Shown here: piece after piece, positions 33,845-45,678 of the stretch | Layout of the letters: each line of letters starts with the position of its first letter | Numbering within the stretch: the stretch's first letter is position 1 | Assembly (NCBI GenBank): GCA_037039685.1 | Contig: JAWNGF010000012.1 | Coordinates: forward strand, 434,001 to 498,000 | DNA: 64,000 nucleotides | DNA from: Ceratobasidium sp. AG-K | Taxonomy: Eukaryota > Basidiomycota > Agaricomycetes > Cantharellales > Ceratobasidiaceae | Reading direction: 5' to 3' | The notes under the pieces: model-generated | Told to the model about the DNA's origin: nothing | Seen by the model: only the letters and a program-made list of their open reading frames with translations | Databases searched by the model: none | Made by a program: the position numbers and the translations under genes

Positions 33845-35650
33845 TTACTTACCATGTTCATCATCCACAATTACTTCTCCCAGCCAAGCCGGGCCAACTA
33901 CATTTTGATCAAACGGGAAAAAAACGCCGGTGTAATCAGTCCGTGCTGGCGCGTTTGCGTTACAAAACACATTCATTGCCGCGGCCTTCCGGGAGCTGTC
34001 ACCCGACATTCGATGATATTTCCAGCTCGATGCTGACCCAACGTGAGGCGTGAACGACCCTCCTCGACTCAAGCGCCCGTGATTGAGGTCAACCAGAAGT
34101 ATGTTGCCTCTTGTACTGCCCATTTCATCCATGTTGTCTCTCCAGCGCCCAGCGGCAAAGTGCCCGTACGAAACCCCTTTTATGAAGTAGAGCTCACGAT
34201 TATTAAAACAACTATTGTCTATCCACCTAGTTCGGTGAGCCCAATCAGCCCATGGGATCTGCATCGGCTCCAAGGGGGGATGAGAGGAGTTACCAAGCTG
34301 ATTGAGAAGAGCACGCGAAGGTATGCAAAGGGTACCTAGTTGAGTCGAATTGTTCATAAGTCCTGCAGGGTCCCTGCTTTCTGCTGCCACACCAACGTAG
34401 ATAACAGGCTCGCAAGGGAATGCTTCGTATGCTTTTGATCGGATGCTACCGTCCCTAGGACCTGGCTGAACAGTAACTGGAGTGTGATGGATCGTAATAT
34501 CAGAGTTCGTTGAGTCGTCTTGCATTTCCGGAAGTAAAAAAGACGCCAAATGACGGGCAGAAGTAGGTGATTCGCTGTTGGGGTCAAAGGTGTATATATC
34601 GAGCGAGCCATATGTGCTGCCAACCAAGCTATCTTGCGATTCAGGTTCCTTTAAGTCCGCGTTATCCGAGCCACGAGAAAGTATAATCATCGATTCCGAT
34701 AAAAGACTAAACGAGTAGCTTTGGTTCAGGCCACACGGGATGCGCTATTCCAAGGTTTCATCGCGCTTATTAGTTCCAAATAGAATGGCGCGGCAAGCAG
34801 AAAGGCAAGTTACATACCGTGATCTCAACACCTTCACGCCAATCCCATACTACATAAGATCCACGAGAGCTCGGCTCAAAAATACTGGGCGACGAGCAAA
34901 CAAGGTGTGCGACCAAAGTGCCCGAGATTTGAACAGCAAGCCACATTGATACGTACTCAATATCATTGTCCTCAGATGCGCATTCGAAATCAAACTCGAT
35001 AGAAGGCTGAGCAGCTTTTGGATGGGGTTGGTTATCGCTCATTGTTCTCAAGTGGATCGTACACGAGTTGAGAGACGGAGAGTCCTGCTTGCATTCCTCA
35101 AACACAATGAGAAGGTCCTGGTCCGGGTCGATTGCGAACAAGTACGAGTGTGGTCCAAAGTTGTCCAGAGTCCACTCTTTGTACTCGGTGCCTCGATTGC
35201 TTGATGGGAGCTGGAAGAAGTGAAGCTCTTCAAAACAGTGCGAGCCATTGATCGGCGCGCCTCGCTGGACGTAGACTCCCCCGTTATACGTATCTGGCCA
35301 GGGTGTGTTTAGCTTTATCGGGTACTTGGTCGGCTCGATGGTATCAAGCTGGCTCCACCGTAGCCGGTGGCGACGCAGTAGCTCGATGTTTTCAGTCAGG
35401 GTCAGATCCGATCGGGGCACCGATGGCAGCGTGTATCCAAGCGAGTCGGCGAGCAGGCGGTAGGTTATGGGTAGAGATGAAGCGATCAGCGAGTGGAATT
35501 TACGGCAAACCTAGATGAACCAGTGGTCAGCGGTAAGCGATTCCCAAACAAAGAGCCACTTGCCTCTTTGCATCTCGCGATCGTTTGTGGACTTAATAAC
35601 ACCAGTATGCGCAGAACCGTCTCGTCGGGCAAAAGTAGTAAGGACGCCAT
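33845..35650 (-). CDS. F-box-like domain protein, intact copy
   Basis: Three exons (35564-35650, 34818-35510, 33845-34744) give 559 aa. Exon 1 encodes MASLLLLPDETVLRILVLLSPQTIARC, an F-box-like helix motif that normally binds Skp1 in SCF ubiquitin ligases; exon 2 starts VCRKFHSLI. Intron 1 has a GC donor (GAG|GCAAGT). The remainder is a beta-rich module seen in all family members of this window: GGVYVQRG, MSDNQPHPKA, VWDWREGVEITV, GSLDIYTFDP, IPWADWAHRTRW and NILLVDLNHGRLSRGG. The role is inferred from the F-box alone: substrate adaptor, target unknown. The stop at 33845 overlaps a potential GT donor (GTAAGT), so a further 3' exon is possible. Confidence 0.8.
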
Positions 35651-36557
35651 CGAGAGGGGTGCTGGTAGGATCAAAGCCACAAAGCAAGCACGCCTGATAC
35701 GCCCCTGCGAGGTACCAAAATACTTGCAAGCAGAGAATGGCCACTCGACATTAGCACTTCAACGAGACGCAGCAATTTTTATGCCAGTTCAAGGAGGCGG
35801 TCTGCATGCGTCGGGTATCAACTCAAACGCAAATTTGGTTATGTATCACCCGCATATATTGTGCTATTGTACGTAATTGCCGAGGCTTGATAAGAGCATA
35901 CAGCCCACAAATTCAAATGTCACATCTTGGTCGTAGCTTTGCCATTTTGGAGAATCACTTCGCGAGTGCCAATGACAATTCGGCACGGTTCTATGATCGA
36001 ACCGGTTTGTTGCGCCAAATCGTTTTGACTGCCTTTTTTTTATACCCCACGAGCACGCGCGCCTCATAAAAACACAACATCAACTCTCGTTAGTCTCGGA
36101 TACAAGCGTGAGATTTGCTAATAATCTCCGACCTCATCAAAAACCGATACAAATTCCCAAGTCCAAGTTCGGCGCTTAGCGCCCACCCCAAAAACTAAAG
36201 AAAGCAGTCGCAGCACCTTACAAAAGACAAAACATAGCATACAATAACATATTTATACCAGCATTCATTTTCACCGCACGGAGCATCAAGCACAAACACT
36301 CCATATACCGCATCCGGCCTCCTTTGTGCATTTACCTTTACCCATTATACAGTCCCACAAAATAGCCTCCACTAGCCGCATGTGCCACACCTTCGATCCA
36401 AAGTGCACCAAACCACCGAATCTGGATTCTATTACAGGAGTGAACGATGAGTCTAGTACCTTTTGTCTCAGCTCGCCCCTATTCAGCTTGACGACCACGG
36501 AGCGTAGTCACCACCGACCATAAACGAAATAACCTCGAGCGAATAACCAATCACACC
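35651..36557. other. 5' flank of the intact F-box-like gene
   Basis: Repeats part of the 5' flank of the decayed copy (around 36240-36440). No additional gene is seen. Confidence 0.4.
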
Positions 36558-36634
36558 AGACTGAATAACCGAAATGCACTAGGCTGAACAACCGAAATGC
36601 ACTAGACCGAACAACCGAAGTACTCTAGACTGAA
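36558..36634. repeat. Tandem repeat, 23-bp unit, about 3.3 copies
   Basis: Units 36558-36580, 36581-36603 and 36604-36626 read AG.C.GAA.AACCGAA.T.C.CT with few differences, followed by a partial unit starting AGACTGAA. Copies 1 and 2 differ at 2 positions. No function is visible. Confidence 0.85.
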
Positions 36635-37403
36635 ACCTAGACCGGCTCCACTCGAGCCGCGATAAAATCGAGCCACCGAGGCCGGTGAACAATTCGCCGA
36701 ACTCCATAGGGCGACTCGGAATCGGCTTGCCACTCGGAATCGTGGATTCAGCCCAGGAACTGAGCACATGGACCAGTTCCAGGCTCGCGTACCTGTCCTT
36801 TGATACAATCTGTGTCCTTCGCGAACGATACGAGAATCGCCTCCCACATGATGGGCTTTTGTCATCTCGTACGTCCTACACGCTATAGTTTGTCTCATGC
36901 GCTCGGATGCCGTCTTTTGTGCCCAGACCGCGACAAAAGAACCACAAGGACCCTCGCAACGGGCGGACCGAAGATTTCAAATACATAAGAGATCGCAGGA
37001 ATGCATACGTCATTCTACAAAAATGTTCAAAGCCGGTCCATGAGGATTAAGAATATCCAGACGAAAGAGGATCCGTTGAAAAAAGAAAAACAAAGACGCA
37101 AAGGAAAAGAGCATGCGAGAGAGAGGGAAGAGAGGAAGCACGCAAGGGAAAGCACGCTGCCGCCCCCAAAAGAGATACACCATGGGATTTTCAATATGTT
37201 GATTATACCACAGGAACGAGCGGGTAAAAACGAGTGACTCGGGTGGGCGTAGGGAGACAGTGGGGGGGATAAGGTATGGGTGGGTTGGCAAGGAGCGGCA
37301 GCGGCAAAGAGTGTGTACCAGATAAAACTAGGGAATAAAAAAAACTGTCCCACAGACAAGAATCGTAACTAGGGCGTAGACAAGGCGGACGTGGCGAAGG
37401 TGG
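36635..37403. other. Intergenic with purine-rich tract
   Basis: A low-complexity A/G-rich stretch lies at about 37040-37150. Otherwise no feature; it includes the 3' UTR of the membrane protein gene. Confidence 0.4.
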
Positions 37404-38605
37404 TCATCGACGGGGGGTATTGGGTCTCGGCGTCCACCCAGCGCCGTCTTCGCTTCCATCCTCGGTGTTGTAGACCTTGACACCGCGCTCGCTCCGTACG
37501 CTCTGAATGTCCCGGCCTTCCTCGGCAAGTTGCTCCTTGAGCATCTCGGCCTGCTCACGCGCATTGCGCTCTTCCGGACTCTCGCCTTCCTCTTCGGGAC
37601 GCATCGCAAAGTCGGGTTTGCGCATCATGGCTCTAAACGCACTCGCCATGATCGCAGCGTCTTGACCCGAAATGGGCCCGGTCTCGCCTGATCGGGTCGA
37701 GGCACCGTCGTTGGCTGTGCCTCTCCGGAGAGAGACGGGGCGCCCAATGAGCGAGGGGTCGGCAATGGGGCTGGCCGAGTCGGGGCCGGGGGCGTGGTGG
37801 TCGTGGGTACTGGGGGGTGCGGGGGCCATCATGGGTGTCGAGGAACCGGTCGAATGGCGGCGTTTGCGTTTGCGGAAGTTTCGTGCGCTGAGCCAGGCGA
37901 GCAACAACAATGCGGCCAGGGCGAGTGCGCCGAGAATGACGAGCAGGGCAATGGCCCACTTGGGGAACGTGCTGTCGCCGGGTCCGTTTTGCAGTCCGCC
38001 CGTGCCGGATCCGCCGGTAGGGTTGGCAGCATACGATCCGGACGCACTCGGGTTGACAGAAATAACCGAGCGGGTGCTCTGAACCGACTGGGAGCTGACC
38101 GACGCAATCGACGACATGGTGCTCGCACTCGCCGCCGACGATAGACTCGTAAAGTAAAAGTCCGGCTGGGTAGTTTGAACAGCGGTAAACGTGGCCTGGC
38201 GGGGCTCGCCGCCGTTACGGGAAGCGCCGGCCGAGACGGCAACAAAGTAAAAGGGCATGGTCTGGTTCTGGCCGTCACGCCAGCCAGTCACGCCGCGAGT
38301 GCCCCAGAAGCCGTCGTTGACGCTGACGCCGGTCCATCCGCTCGTGTTGGGCACATCGGTGAAACTCGTTGCGACCTCGCCCGAGTCGGCGTGGATCAGG
38401 TAAATGTCCAGGCTCTCAAAGCCAATGTACTCGGGGTATCGGTAGTTCCCTACTCAAGTCAGCCAAGTCCAACCCAGTGCTAATCGACTCACAGACGAAT
38501 CGAGTCCATTCGCCCTGAACAACAGTCGTATTACTGGTGGGATAGCACGACAACACATCGTTGCCGACATCGCCGCACGAGGGGTCTGCGCACGTCAGCC
38601 AGCGC
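37404..38605 (-). CDS. Single-pass membrane protein with Ser-rich ectodomain, function unknown
   Basis: Exons 37404-38449 and 38493 to about 38605 are joined by an intron giving the split Trp codon in FVWNYRYPEYIG. The ectodomain starts with a Cys-containing part (TCADPSCGDVGNDVLSCYP) and an NTSGWTGVSVNDGFWG segment, followed by a Ser/Thr-rich stalk. A single helix (WAIALLVILGALALAALLLLAWL) leads to a basic cluster (RKRKRR) and an acidic, Glu-rich cytoplasmic tail ending TPRPNTPRR. This resembles fungal wall-sensor-like or SKG6-type architecture, but no named family is certain. The 5' end, including the expected signal peptide, is unresolved: an AG acceptor at about 38606 suggests another upstream exon. 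Confidence 0.7.
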
Positions 38606-40219
38606 CTAGACACTCTCAATCCACTCACATTCCTGCCTCTTCTCACGTCTCCTCCGTCTCCTATCTTTTGCTACACTGGGGCCGGGTTGGGATTGGTCGA
38701 GGAGGGGGACAAGTCGGGGGGGTTCGGTCACTACGGGCGCAGGGGCGGTAGTGTGCCACGACGCAGGCGTCGGGCTCGGGGTCGAATGGCGATGACTAGT
38801 CATCGGGGGAGGGGAGGGGCACAGACAAGGTCAGAACAAACCTATGTTCATCCTCGTCACTCCTTCCTAGTCCAGACCACACCAAACATGTCACGCCGCC
38901 ACTCGGAATTCAAATGCATCCCACACCGTTTTTGTGGCTGCGTGCTCGTTCGTGTCTAGCCCAGTCGTATGCTTAACTTTCTTACAGGCTAGGTATTGCC
39001 TGTACCGCGCCCGACGTCGCGCAAAATTTTCACACGTGACGTGGGAATCAACATTCCACCTTCGAGAACTTCATGATCGCATCACACTCTACTCGAACAC
39101 GCTGCATATACTCGACTCGACTATTTTCACGCACTCGACATTTTTGTGAGCACTGCGGACTGCGAGCATCGCCTTGTCCATTCCCAGCTCTCCCTCGTTA
39201 CAGACAAATTCGGCTATTGGTTTCATATCATCTTGTCCGCTCCCGCCCTAATTCCGATCCGGATATTTGTCCACTCCCGACACGGAGTCCGACCCAAGTG
39301 TCTCTATCCTTAATCGAAGTAAATAATTTATCGGATTGCGCGACTATCCGGTGTACGGAGCCTGGGAATGTACACGTCCGAGAAAAGGCCTATCACCAGA
39401 CCTCACCGCCTCGTACCCACCCGATGTCCAGTCTTGGCGTGGAACGAAGCCGAACCGGGAATCAATGAATTACCTCACACATAGGGATAAGTCTCGACTA
39501 ACTGAGTATGTGTGCCGCGTGCAGGGTAGCGACGCCGATCATATGAACTATACATAACCCACTAGCCTCGTCTCTATACACGTCAAACTACTGGCCCTAT
39601 GTTGGATCAACCATTCGCCCTGTGTTGGATAGCTAGTGGTTCCTATGACAGACGCACTATACTATAGAGTAATTCGATGACAGGAACGGTGGTCACGCGC
39701 TAGGATCGGCACCGAGCACATGCTCTCGTTCGAGATCAGCTCACTTGAAAATCTTTTGATTCCGGCTTCGATTCGCGCTTCATCCGCCGTTCGTGGGAGG
39801 GTGGCCAAAAGCGATTCGTGATGGTGAGGTGTGAGGGTCAAAGGAATACGAACAAAACCTGTCCAACGTCAGCGCTCAAACGTCCAGGACAACGCTAGGC
39901 CTGATTGCTAGACAATAACGTGGGGGTAGCGTGCAAGTCGTCAACGAAACAACAACGTGCGCGGGACGTACCAAGACTCGTGATTGATCTCTAGAGGGCG
40001 ACCGATCGCTTACCAATCATGGTATTTGAACCGGATTTGGAAAGTGTGCGAAATGAAGACACAGGGTTGGGGTTCATTTATATCACAACGTCGTGCCGAT
40101 GGAGGCTGGGCATGTGTTATGTCGGCGATGTCGCCGGCGGTCCATCAGGTATATGCATCGCTTATGTGATCTCCACCCATACCCGATCAAGGAGTCACCA
40201 CTGTGCCATCGTAGTGCCC
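38606..40219. other. Intergenic, no firm gene
   Basis: Probably holds the 5' exon of the minus-strand membrane protein gene near its left end. The rest contains only short ORFs without recognisable motifs. Confidence 0.4.
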
Positions 40220-42153
40220 ATGCCATTCGTCGATCTCCCACACGAGCTAATCGTATTTCTAATGGGTATACTGACTCCTGCGGAAATACGACAATGTCAA
40301 CAGACCAGGCTATAATCTCAGAACGACACTGTACTGACCTATACCTCAGGTCTGTCGGCGACTACGCGATCTGGTAGTCGAGGACCACTACTTGCAGTAC
40401 ATTCTCGAACTGGACGCGTGCGGGTACGTTCCGCCTACAGTTCTTAGACTCGACCTGAGTTATGCCGACAAGGTTCGATTTCTACGTAGACACAAGTAGT
40501 GGAGCCACGCCGGACCAATCGAACCAACATTCATCGAGTTTCCTACTAAGCAGCGGGTGCTAATGCATTGCTTTGTGGACGGGATACTAGCATGCGGTCA
40601 CGGGACTCCTTCTCGCGGAGAGTAATGCGTAATATCTGCTTTTATGAACTACCCTCCGCGAACAAAGGCACTGGGCGGCGGTAGTGGCAATTCCAGTTCG
40701 AGTTCGACATCGGTTACTTTGCAATCCAGCCCGAGTATAACCTATTGGTTTTACTGGAGGAAAAAACAGGATTTTCCCAGCACAACGACTTGATATTTAA
40801 CGGAGGGGATTGACTATACACACCCCATCTGCGGACCATGTCCACAAATAAGCCACGTCCGGCAGCGGTAACCTGGCCCAATGCACCCCGTGACCTGGCA
40901 ATGAGCGCGAAACAACCGCACTGTCAGTTTGATATACAAGTCTATGGGAATCTTATCGGCACCATGCACACGCTCCGGCTCCAGGAATCTCGTGTGTTAG
41001 CTTGTACGATCGCGGTCTTTGACTGGATCTCCGGATTGGAGGTGGGAGTAGGTGTGTGCATAATGGCTGGGGTTATGTGACTGACTGAGTAGCGACACTG
41101 TTAGCGTCTTGTAAATTATATGACCGGTGACCTTAGCTTTTGCTTCCATTCGTCGAAGCACCTTGTTATACCTAGATCTACTGCGGATAGCACTTTACCC
41201 GGGCTTCAGTCATTTGGAGGGTTTAACGTTGAAGGATACTCCCCTGGTTGGTTAGATGTCTATGAGATTCAGAGCGACCACGGCATTGCCCAGGCCCAGC
41301 CTCAAGGTCTGTTACCCAGGCAATATAATGGGCGGGAGACTCAATGGGTTACAGCGTATAGTTAGACTCTTCCGGGACTTTCAGACTTGCACAGGGAGGA
41401 ATGGTCAAGATATTCCCCAAGGTATACGAGTCGCCGCGGAACAATTATTTCCTGCATATTCGGGTTCAAGTAACCGTTATTCCCGCTTATAAAAATCAGG
41501 ATCCTGAGGACCTTAATCCGTTCAATTCTGAACACTGCTCAAGTACTCTGCTTATGCCCACTCAGTTTCTTCTGCACACCATTTGCCAATTACTTGGGCG
41601 AGATAGCGGTATCATCGAGATTCCCAATCGCTGGGTCTCAATCTCGTGGGAGTCCTGGGGTAACAACTCGTTCTGGCTCGAGTCATATCCCTACCAATCC
41701 TGCTGTCCATGGTCCATCGAGGGGCAACTAGCCGTCACGGTACTAGGCGCATCGAGCCAAGGGTATGGGATCGATGAGCCGAGCTTACGCATAGTCAATT
41801 TAAGCCCAATTAGACCTTGGGTCCGCGTCCCCGACCAAGAAGATCACCCCGTTCACCAAATAGTACTACGGGGAATGATGGTCACTTATAGTAGCAGTGT
41901 GTTGAGGCGAGGGTTCTCTAACCCAGTCAACGCGATTCCAGAACCTCGAAGAGAAAACCTGGTGGTACTAGACCAGAACCCAGACATAGCAAGCTGGTAC
42001 GATATAATGGCGAATAGCGAAAGCGGCGAGTATCAAGGCAGACGAAACGATTTGGAGCGTTTAGCTGAGACAGAATATTTTGTTTCCAAAATTGTGGCTA
42101 TTCGTAGAGAGAGTTTGATCCATGAAGCTGAGTACTACGAAGCATTTCTATGA
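40220..42153 (+). pseudogene. F-box-like family protein, decayed copy
   Basis: Paralogue of the intact gene at 61069-62864. It starts MPFVDLPHELIVFLMGILTPAEIRQCQQ, but the splice donor that follows in the intact copy (CGG|GTAGGC) is replaced by CAGACCAGG. Exon 2 homology begins VCRRLRDLVVEDHYLQYILEL and hits a TAG near 40496. Downstream blocks (VDGILACGHG, MSTNKPRPAA, FDWISGLEV) lie in different frames. The longest surviving piece, 41401-42153, covers the C-terminal part including WVSISWESWGNNSFW and GFSNPVNAIPEPRRE. Multiple lesions rule out a full-length protein. Confidence 0.85.
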
Positions 42154-42770
42154 CGTACTAACAGCTCTCGTTGTGCAGGAACATCCTAAAACCAAGGGGG
42201 TCCTCGTGAATACGTGGTAGGAGCTTGACACTGTAGCAAGTCGGGGCACTCGATCCTAGTGCCAAGAGAGAACTTCGATTTAGTGTGACACACACTTGAA
42301 AGTAGCACGAGTTCCACTTCGCTAAAGTGACATGGAGATGTGATAGTAGTGACTTAAGCGTGTGATATAAGTGAAACACGGAGATCGTTTTGCACGCCAA
42401 GGGCTAATTTCATAGGACTTTTGGGAAGTGCCTGACTGCCGAAATGTCTTGGGAAGCAACCAAGTTTGTTTCCTGAAGTGAGTTGGGTACTCCTCCGAGT
42501 ACCGTACTGCCTCCCATTCCCTGCTTACCCTGTCTTACGGAGGTAATATACGCACTTGAATAGATTCACAATCTATCTACTCCTCGAGTCCGGTTGGTAC
42601 GTGGGTTGGTATCCATCCTAATTTCGGACGGGGTAGTTTATTCGCTCAATGTAGTAATTAAAATGGATGTATTTGCGACATTCGCAGTATTTGCAGTAGC
42701 GGACAGAACGTATATACATGTATAGATAGTGAAAGAATATTAGATCGGGGAATATGATGTATAAACGACT
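42154..42770. repeat. AGTG/CACT-rich repeat region
   Basis: Around 42230-42380 the motif AGTG/CACT recurs many times, and a block containing CCTAGTGCCAA, GAGA and TTAGTG resembles 57200-57300 in the same orientation. Short clustered repeats of this kind are typical of subterminal regions of CACTA-type elements. No clean terminal inverted repeat or target duplication was found, so the assignment is tentative. The rest to 42770 is the 3' flank of the next gene. Confidence 0.4.
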
Positions 42771-44440
42771 TTATTTGCGTCCACGCCCACGGGGACGACC
42801 ACGGGCCTTCGGAGCTGCTGCCTTCTTCGACTTGCCTTTTACCTGAGCATAGCATATATGCGCGGTTAGTTGTCATTCAACGGACAGGGCGACTCAGCTT
42901 ACCGGTTTCTTGCTCTCAGCATCCGACTCGGGGGCATCGCTAAGCTCACCACCACTCGAGGAAGCTTCAGGATCGGGGGCACCAGCTTCAAACAAAGTCC
43001 CTGGGAGATGGCCACAGACCACGGAGGAAACTTTGGAAAAAGGAATGGGAGGGTTGGGGACCGTGGCGCAGGCCAACTTGTCAGCAGCGGCACGGCGTGT
43101 GGTGGGGGCAGGGTCGGTGACAAGGGTCGAGGCCTCAACGGTGGTGGTGACCTGCGCTGGGGCAGTACAAGTGACCTTGGTGGAAGCAGGTGCGCTAGAG
43201 CGAGCAGGGACCGTTGGCTGAGGTGCGACCGAGTTGGCAATGACCTGAGTGGCGGGAGTAGGCGTACGACTGGGAGCACAGGTTGAATCAGGGGCTGGTG
43301 CAGTAGGAGCGACTGGATCTATGGCACAGGAATGAGCTGATGCGTCAGTGGGTGAAATGTAGACAAAAGAGGACGGGGTGTTACCAGTAGCATGAGGCAG
43401 TCCATGAGTAGAGGCGACAATAGTAGTCCCAGTTGGAGTAAGCCCCCGAGTGGGCTTGTAGGTAGGGTCATCCCAAACAGGAATACGAGGACGAGGACGA
43501 GGACGAGCAAGGACCTGGCCACCAACAACAGTCCTAACCTCGTGAACAGGGGGTGGGACCAAACCCTCAGCTCCATCACAATCCACATTGAGAAGCGGGG
43601 GGAAGAAGGGGGCCGAGCCCATGTCTTCGTCAATGTCGTTGTCTTGGCCAGGAGTATCACCTAAAAAACTGTGTCAGTGTATATAGACTACTGGTGTCAA
43701 GCTTGCATACCGGCTGAGATAGCTGCCATACTAAATTTGCGGGTCATATCCCCAACAGGATCGTCGTTGCTTGCAGCAGCACTGGCCTGGCTAGCTGCTT
43801 TGCATGCCAATCGAGTTCTAGCTGCCTTCCGACCCGCTTCCTGACGTGCAGCTCGACGAGCTGCGCGTCGGGCTGCATCCGACGGAGATCCTGGGATATG
43901 CGACTGGCCAGCGGCAAGAGCCTTAGCAAGGGCAAGAGACTGTTTACGCCGGCCAGTCCGGAGTTGGTCCATCTTGCTCTTGATTGCGATATAAACAAAA
44001 CAGTGAACTGGCCATACCGGGTTGTCAAAGTCGTTGAATCCCGGAAAGACTTCAGCAGCCTGGGGACTGTAATTAGGGCAGGATGGATCAAGTGAGCCGG
44101 GAACTCACTCGTGCGTAGACTTTCCGCAGGGTGGGCTGGTGTTGACGCTTAATTGATTTGCTCATTACCAGCCCATGTTGGATACAGATGGTCCGTATTC
44201 CATCCTACAGAAGCCAGTTAGCTACAATTGCACAATGAATATGGTACACCTTACCAAAACAAGAGTGTATGTTGGGTCATCCAACCCCATTACGTCCCTC
44301 ATGCAAAAGGGGTGTTTCCCAGGCGTACCTGCGGGTCTTGGGCCCGTCTTGAACACAACCGGGATCTCCATGTATCCTTCCAGTTGACCTTGAATAGGGA
44401 CGGGAGCAGAGTTGTGAAAGGTGGATAAGATGTTGGGCAT
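42771..44440 (-). CDS. Disordered AT-hook-like protein of unknown function
   Basis: Six exons (44255-44440, 44109-44204, 44018-44059, 43711-43978, 42903-43660, 42771-42842) splice in frame to 473 aa. The N-terminus looks folded (MPNILSTFHNSAPVPIQGQ, DGIRTICIQHGLVMSKSIKR, then AAEVFPGFNDFDNP). A basic/Ala-rich helical stretch follows (DAARRAARRAARQEAGRKAAR), then a long Pro/Thr/Ser/Ala-rich disordered region with an Arg-Pro run (ARPRPRPRIPVWDDP). The C-terminus is an AT-hook-like tail (RGRPRGRGRK). The composition suggests a nuclear DNA-binding or chromatin-associated protein; this is inference. I recognise no family. It lies in the transposon-rich block, 0.8 kb from a chromovirus, so it could be host or element-encoded. 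Confidence 0.68.
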
Positions 44441-45249
44441 TGAGTTGCCAAAGGGCTACGCAGAGAGAGGGAGTTGCAAAAGAGGAGATGACCAAGAGGA
44501 AAGAGAAGGGGAGTTGGCCTAATATATAGTGCCAAGCTAGACTGTTACTTGAAACCAAGCTAAATGCACCAAAAGAAAGTAAAAGGCGCCACCCGTGTGG
44601 GAGCCTCAGGGTCCCAAAATCCACATACTCACTTGACTGAAGTGCGTACATCACCATATGAATTTATTCCTTATATGTATAGTTCCTAGATGCTACCCAG
44701 CGACTGCGTGAGCACGGGCATCAAGGCTTTGAAGTTGCAGGCAGTTTTTGGCAAGTCCGCAGAAGCCGTGACTCGATCAAGGGGAGTAGAACCAAATTTA
44801 TATTTCTTTGAGAAGTCAGGGAACAGGTATTCTATGTAAAAGGAACAGCAAGCCAAGTTGTAGAGAGACAACTGTGTATGTAAAAAAATGGAGACATGTG
44901 GGTCGAGATTGAGAGCATGTCCCTGCACAGTATGCCTGGATTTTTGCCGTCAACCTATTGTCAACTCAAGATAAAGAAACTGTTAGTTGCTAGCGCATGA
45001 TAGCAGGCTCTCATACCTAGAAGTAGTCAACCACCTTGTTGCTCCGAGTACAGCCTTTGCTGCTGCTCAGTTACTGCAACACCATTATGGCCATGAAACA
45101 TTTGAAAATTATTAGTATATGGCAATGAACCTGGACCACAAAAGAGGAATTATGCTGGCACGGGAGGACACACCATTTACTTACATTTGGTTGGAAGTCT
45201 TGAGTTCATGACCCACCTCCTTGGTAACCTTATGACTCCATGTATGACT
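44441..45249. other. Unassigned; possible small minus-strand exons
   Basis: On the minus strand 44686-44928 an 80-codon frame (SLYNLACCSFYIEYLFPDFS and KYKFGSTPLDR parts) and a short frame near 45050-45113 (MFHGHNGVAVTEQQQRLY) look protein-like, but no splice model joins them and no family is recognised. This is also where the downstream part of the CK1 fragment would continue; no kinase C-lobe was found. Confidence 0.25.
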
Positions 45250-45254
45250 GTGGG
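45250..45254. repeat. Target-site duplication GTGGG (left; partner 52200-52204)
   Basis: Identical 5-bp direct repeats flank the two LTRs, the length expected for Ty3/gypsy integrases. Confidence 0.9.
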
Positions 45255-45668
45255 TGTCCCGACTTGGGTCGATTAGGTATGTAAAAGTTAAGGGGTTCGA
45301 CTTAAACAAGTCTTTGAACCCAAGGAGTGGTGATAAGTAAGAAGATTGAATTAGGCAAGTCCTAGTGGAGAAGAGGTCAAGCCTTGTCGTTAACCGGCTT
45401 GACCTCTGGGTTTATATACATGAGGGATCAGTGCCACGTCATCATCTATCAGTGTGGGAAAGCCGAGTACAACCGATGATAAGCGAGATAAGAGACATGA
45501 CTCGACATTCTGGAAGTTCCGGAAGCATCACCAATATCAAATGAAAAGACAAATACATCACATGACACAAGTTAAGCGCCAGAGGACAATTGTACCAAAA
45601 AAGGAAAGTGTTCGGAAAAAAAGATATAAAATCAGAATAAAATGTCTGAGCTTAGTCAGCTCATGACA
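45255..45668 (-). repeat. 3' LTR of the chromovirus (left LTR)
   Basis: 413 of 414 bases equal the right LTR. It contains a 12-bp perfect hairpin (45372-45383 with 45396-45407) just next to a minus-strand TATATAAA. Confidence 0.95.
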
Positions 45669-45678
45669 TTACCCCCTC

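Larger units (their letters stand above)
30330..36440. repeat. Tandem segmental duplication (two F-box-like gene units, about 3.3 kb apart)
   Basis: Unit 1 (about 30330-33110) and unit 2 (about 33635-36440) have the same order: a CTGTAAACCGTGAT block, an F-box-like gene on the minus strand, then a 5' flank with the shared blocks CATCAAGCACAA and ATTCAGTCCC. Divergence is substantial, so the duplication is not recent. Confidence 0.7.

Noticed and set aside
37672..38082. Plus-strand frames over the membrane-protein gene
   Set aside because: High GC shadow of the minus-strand coding exon; the minus strand has the membrane helix and logical domains.
42870..43664. Plus-strand Gly/Arg-rich frames
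   Set aside because: They mirror the Pro/Ala/Thr-rich minus-strand exon, which has matching splice sites over six exons.
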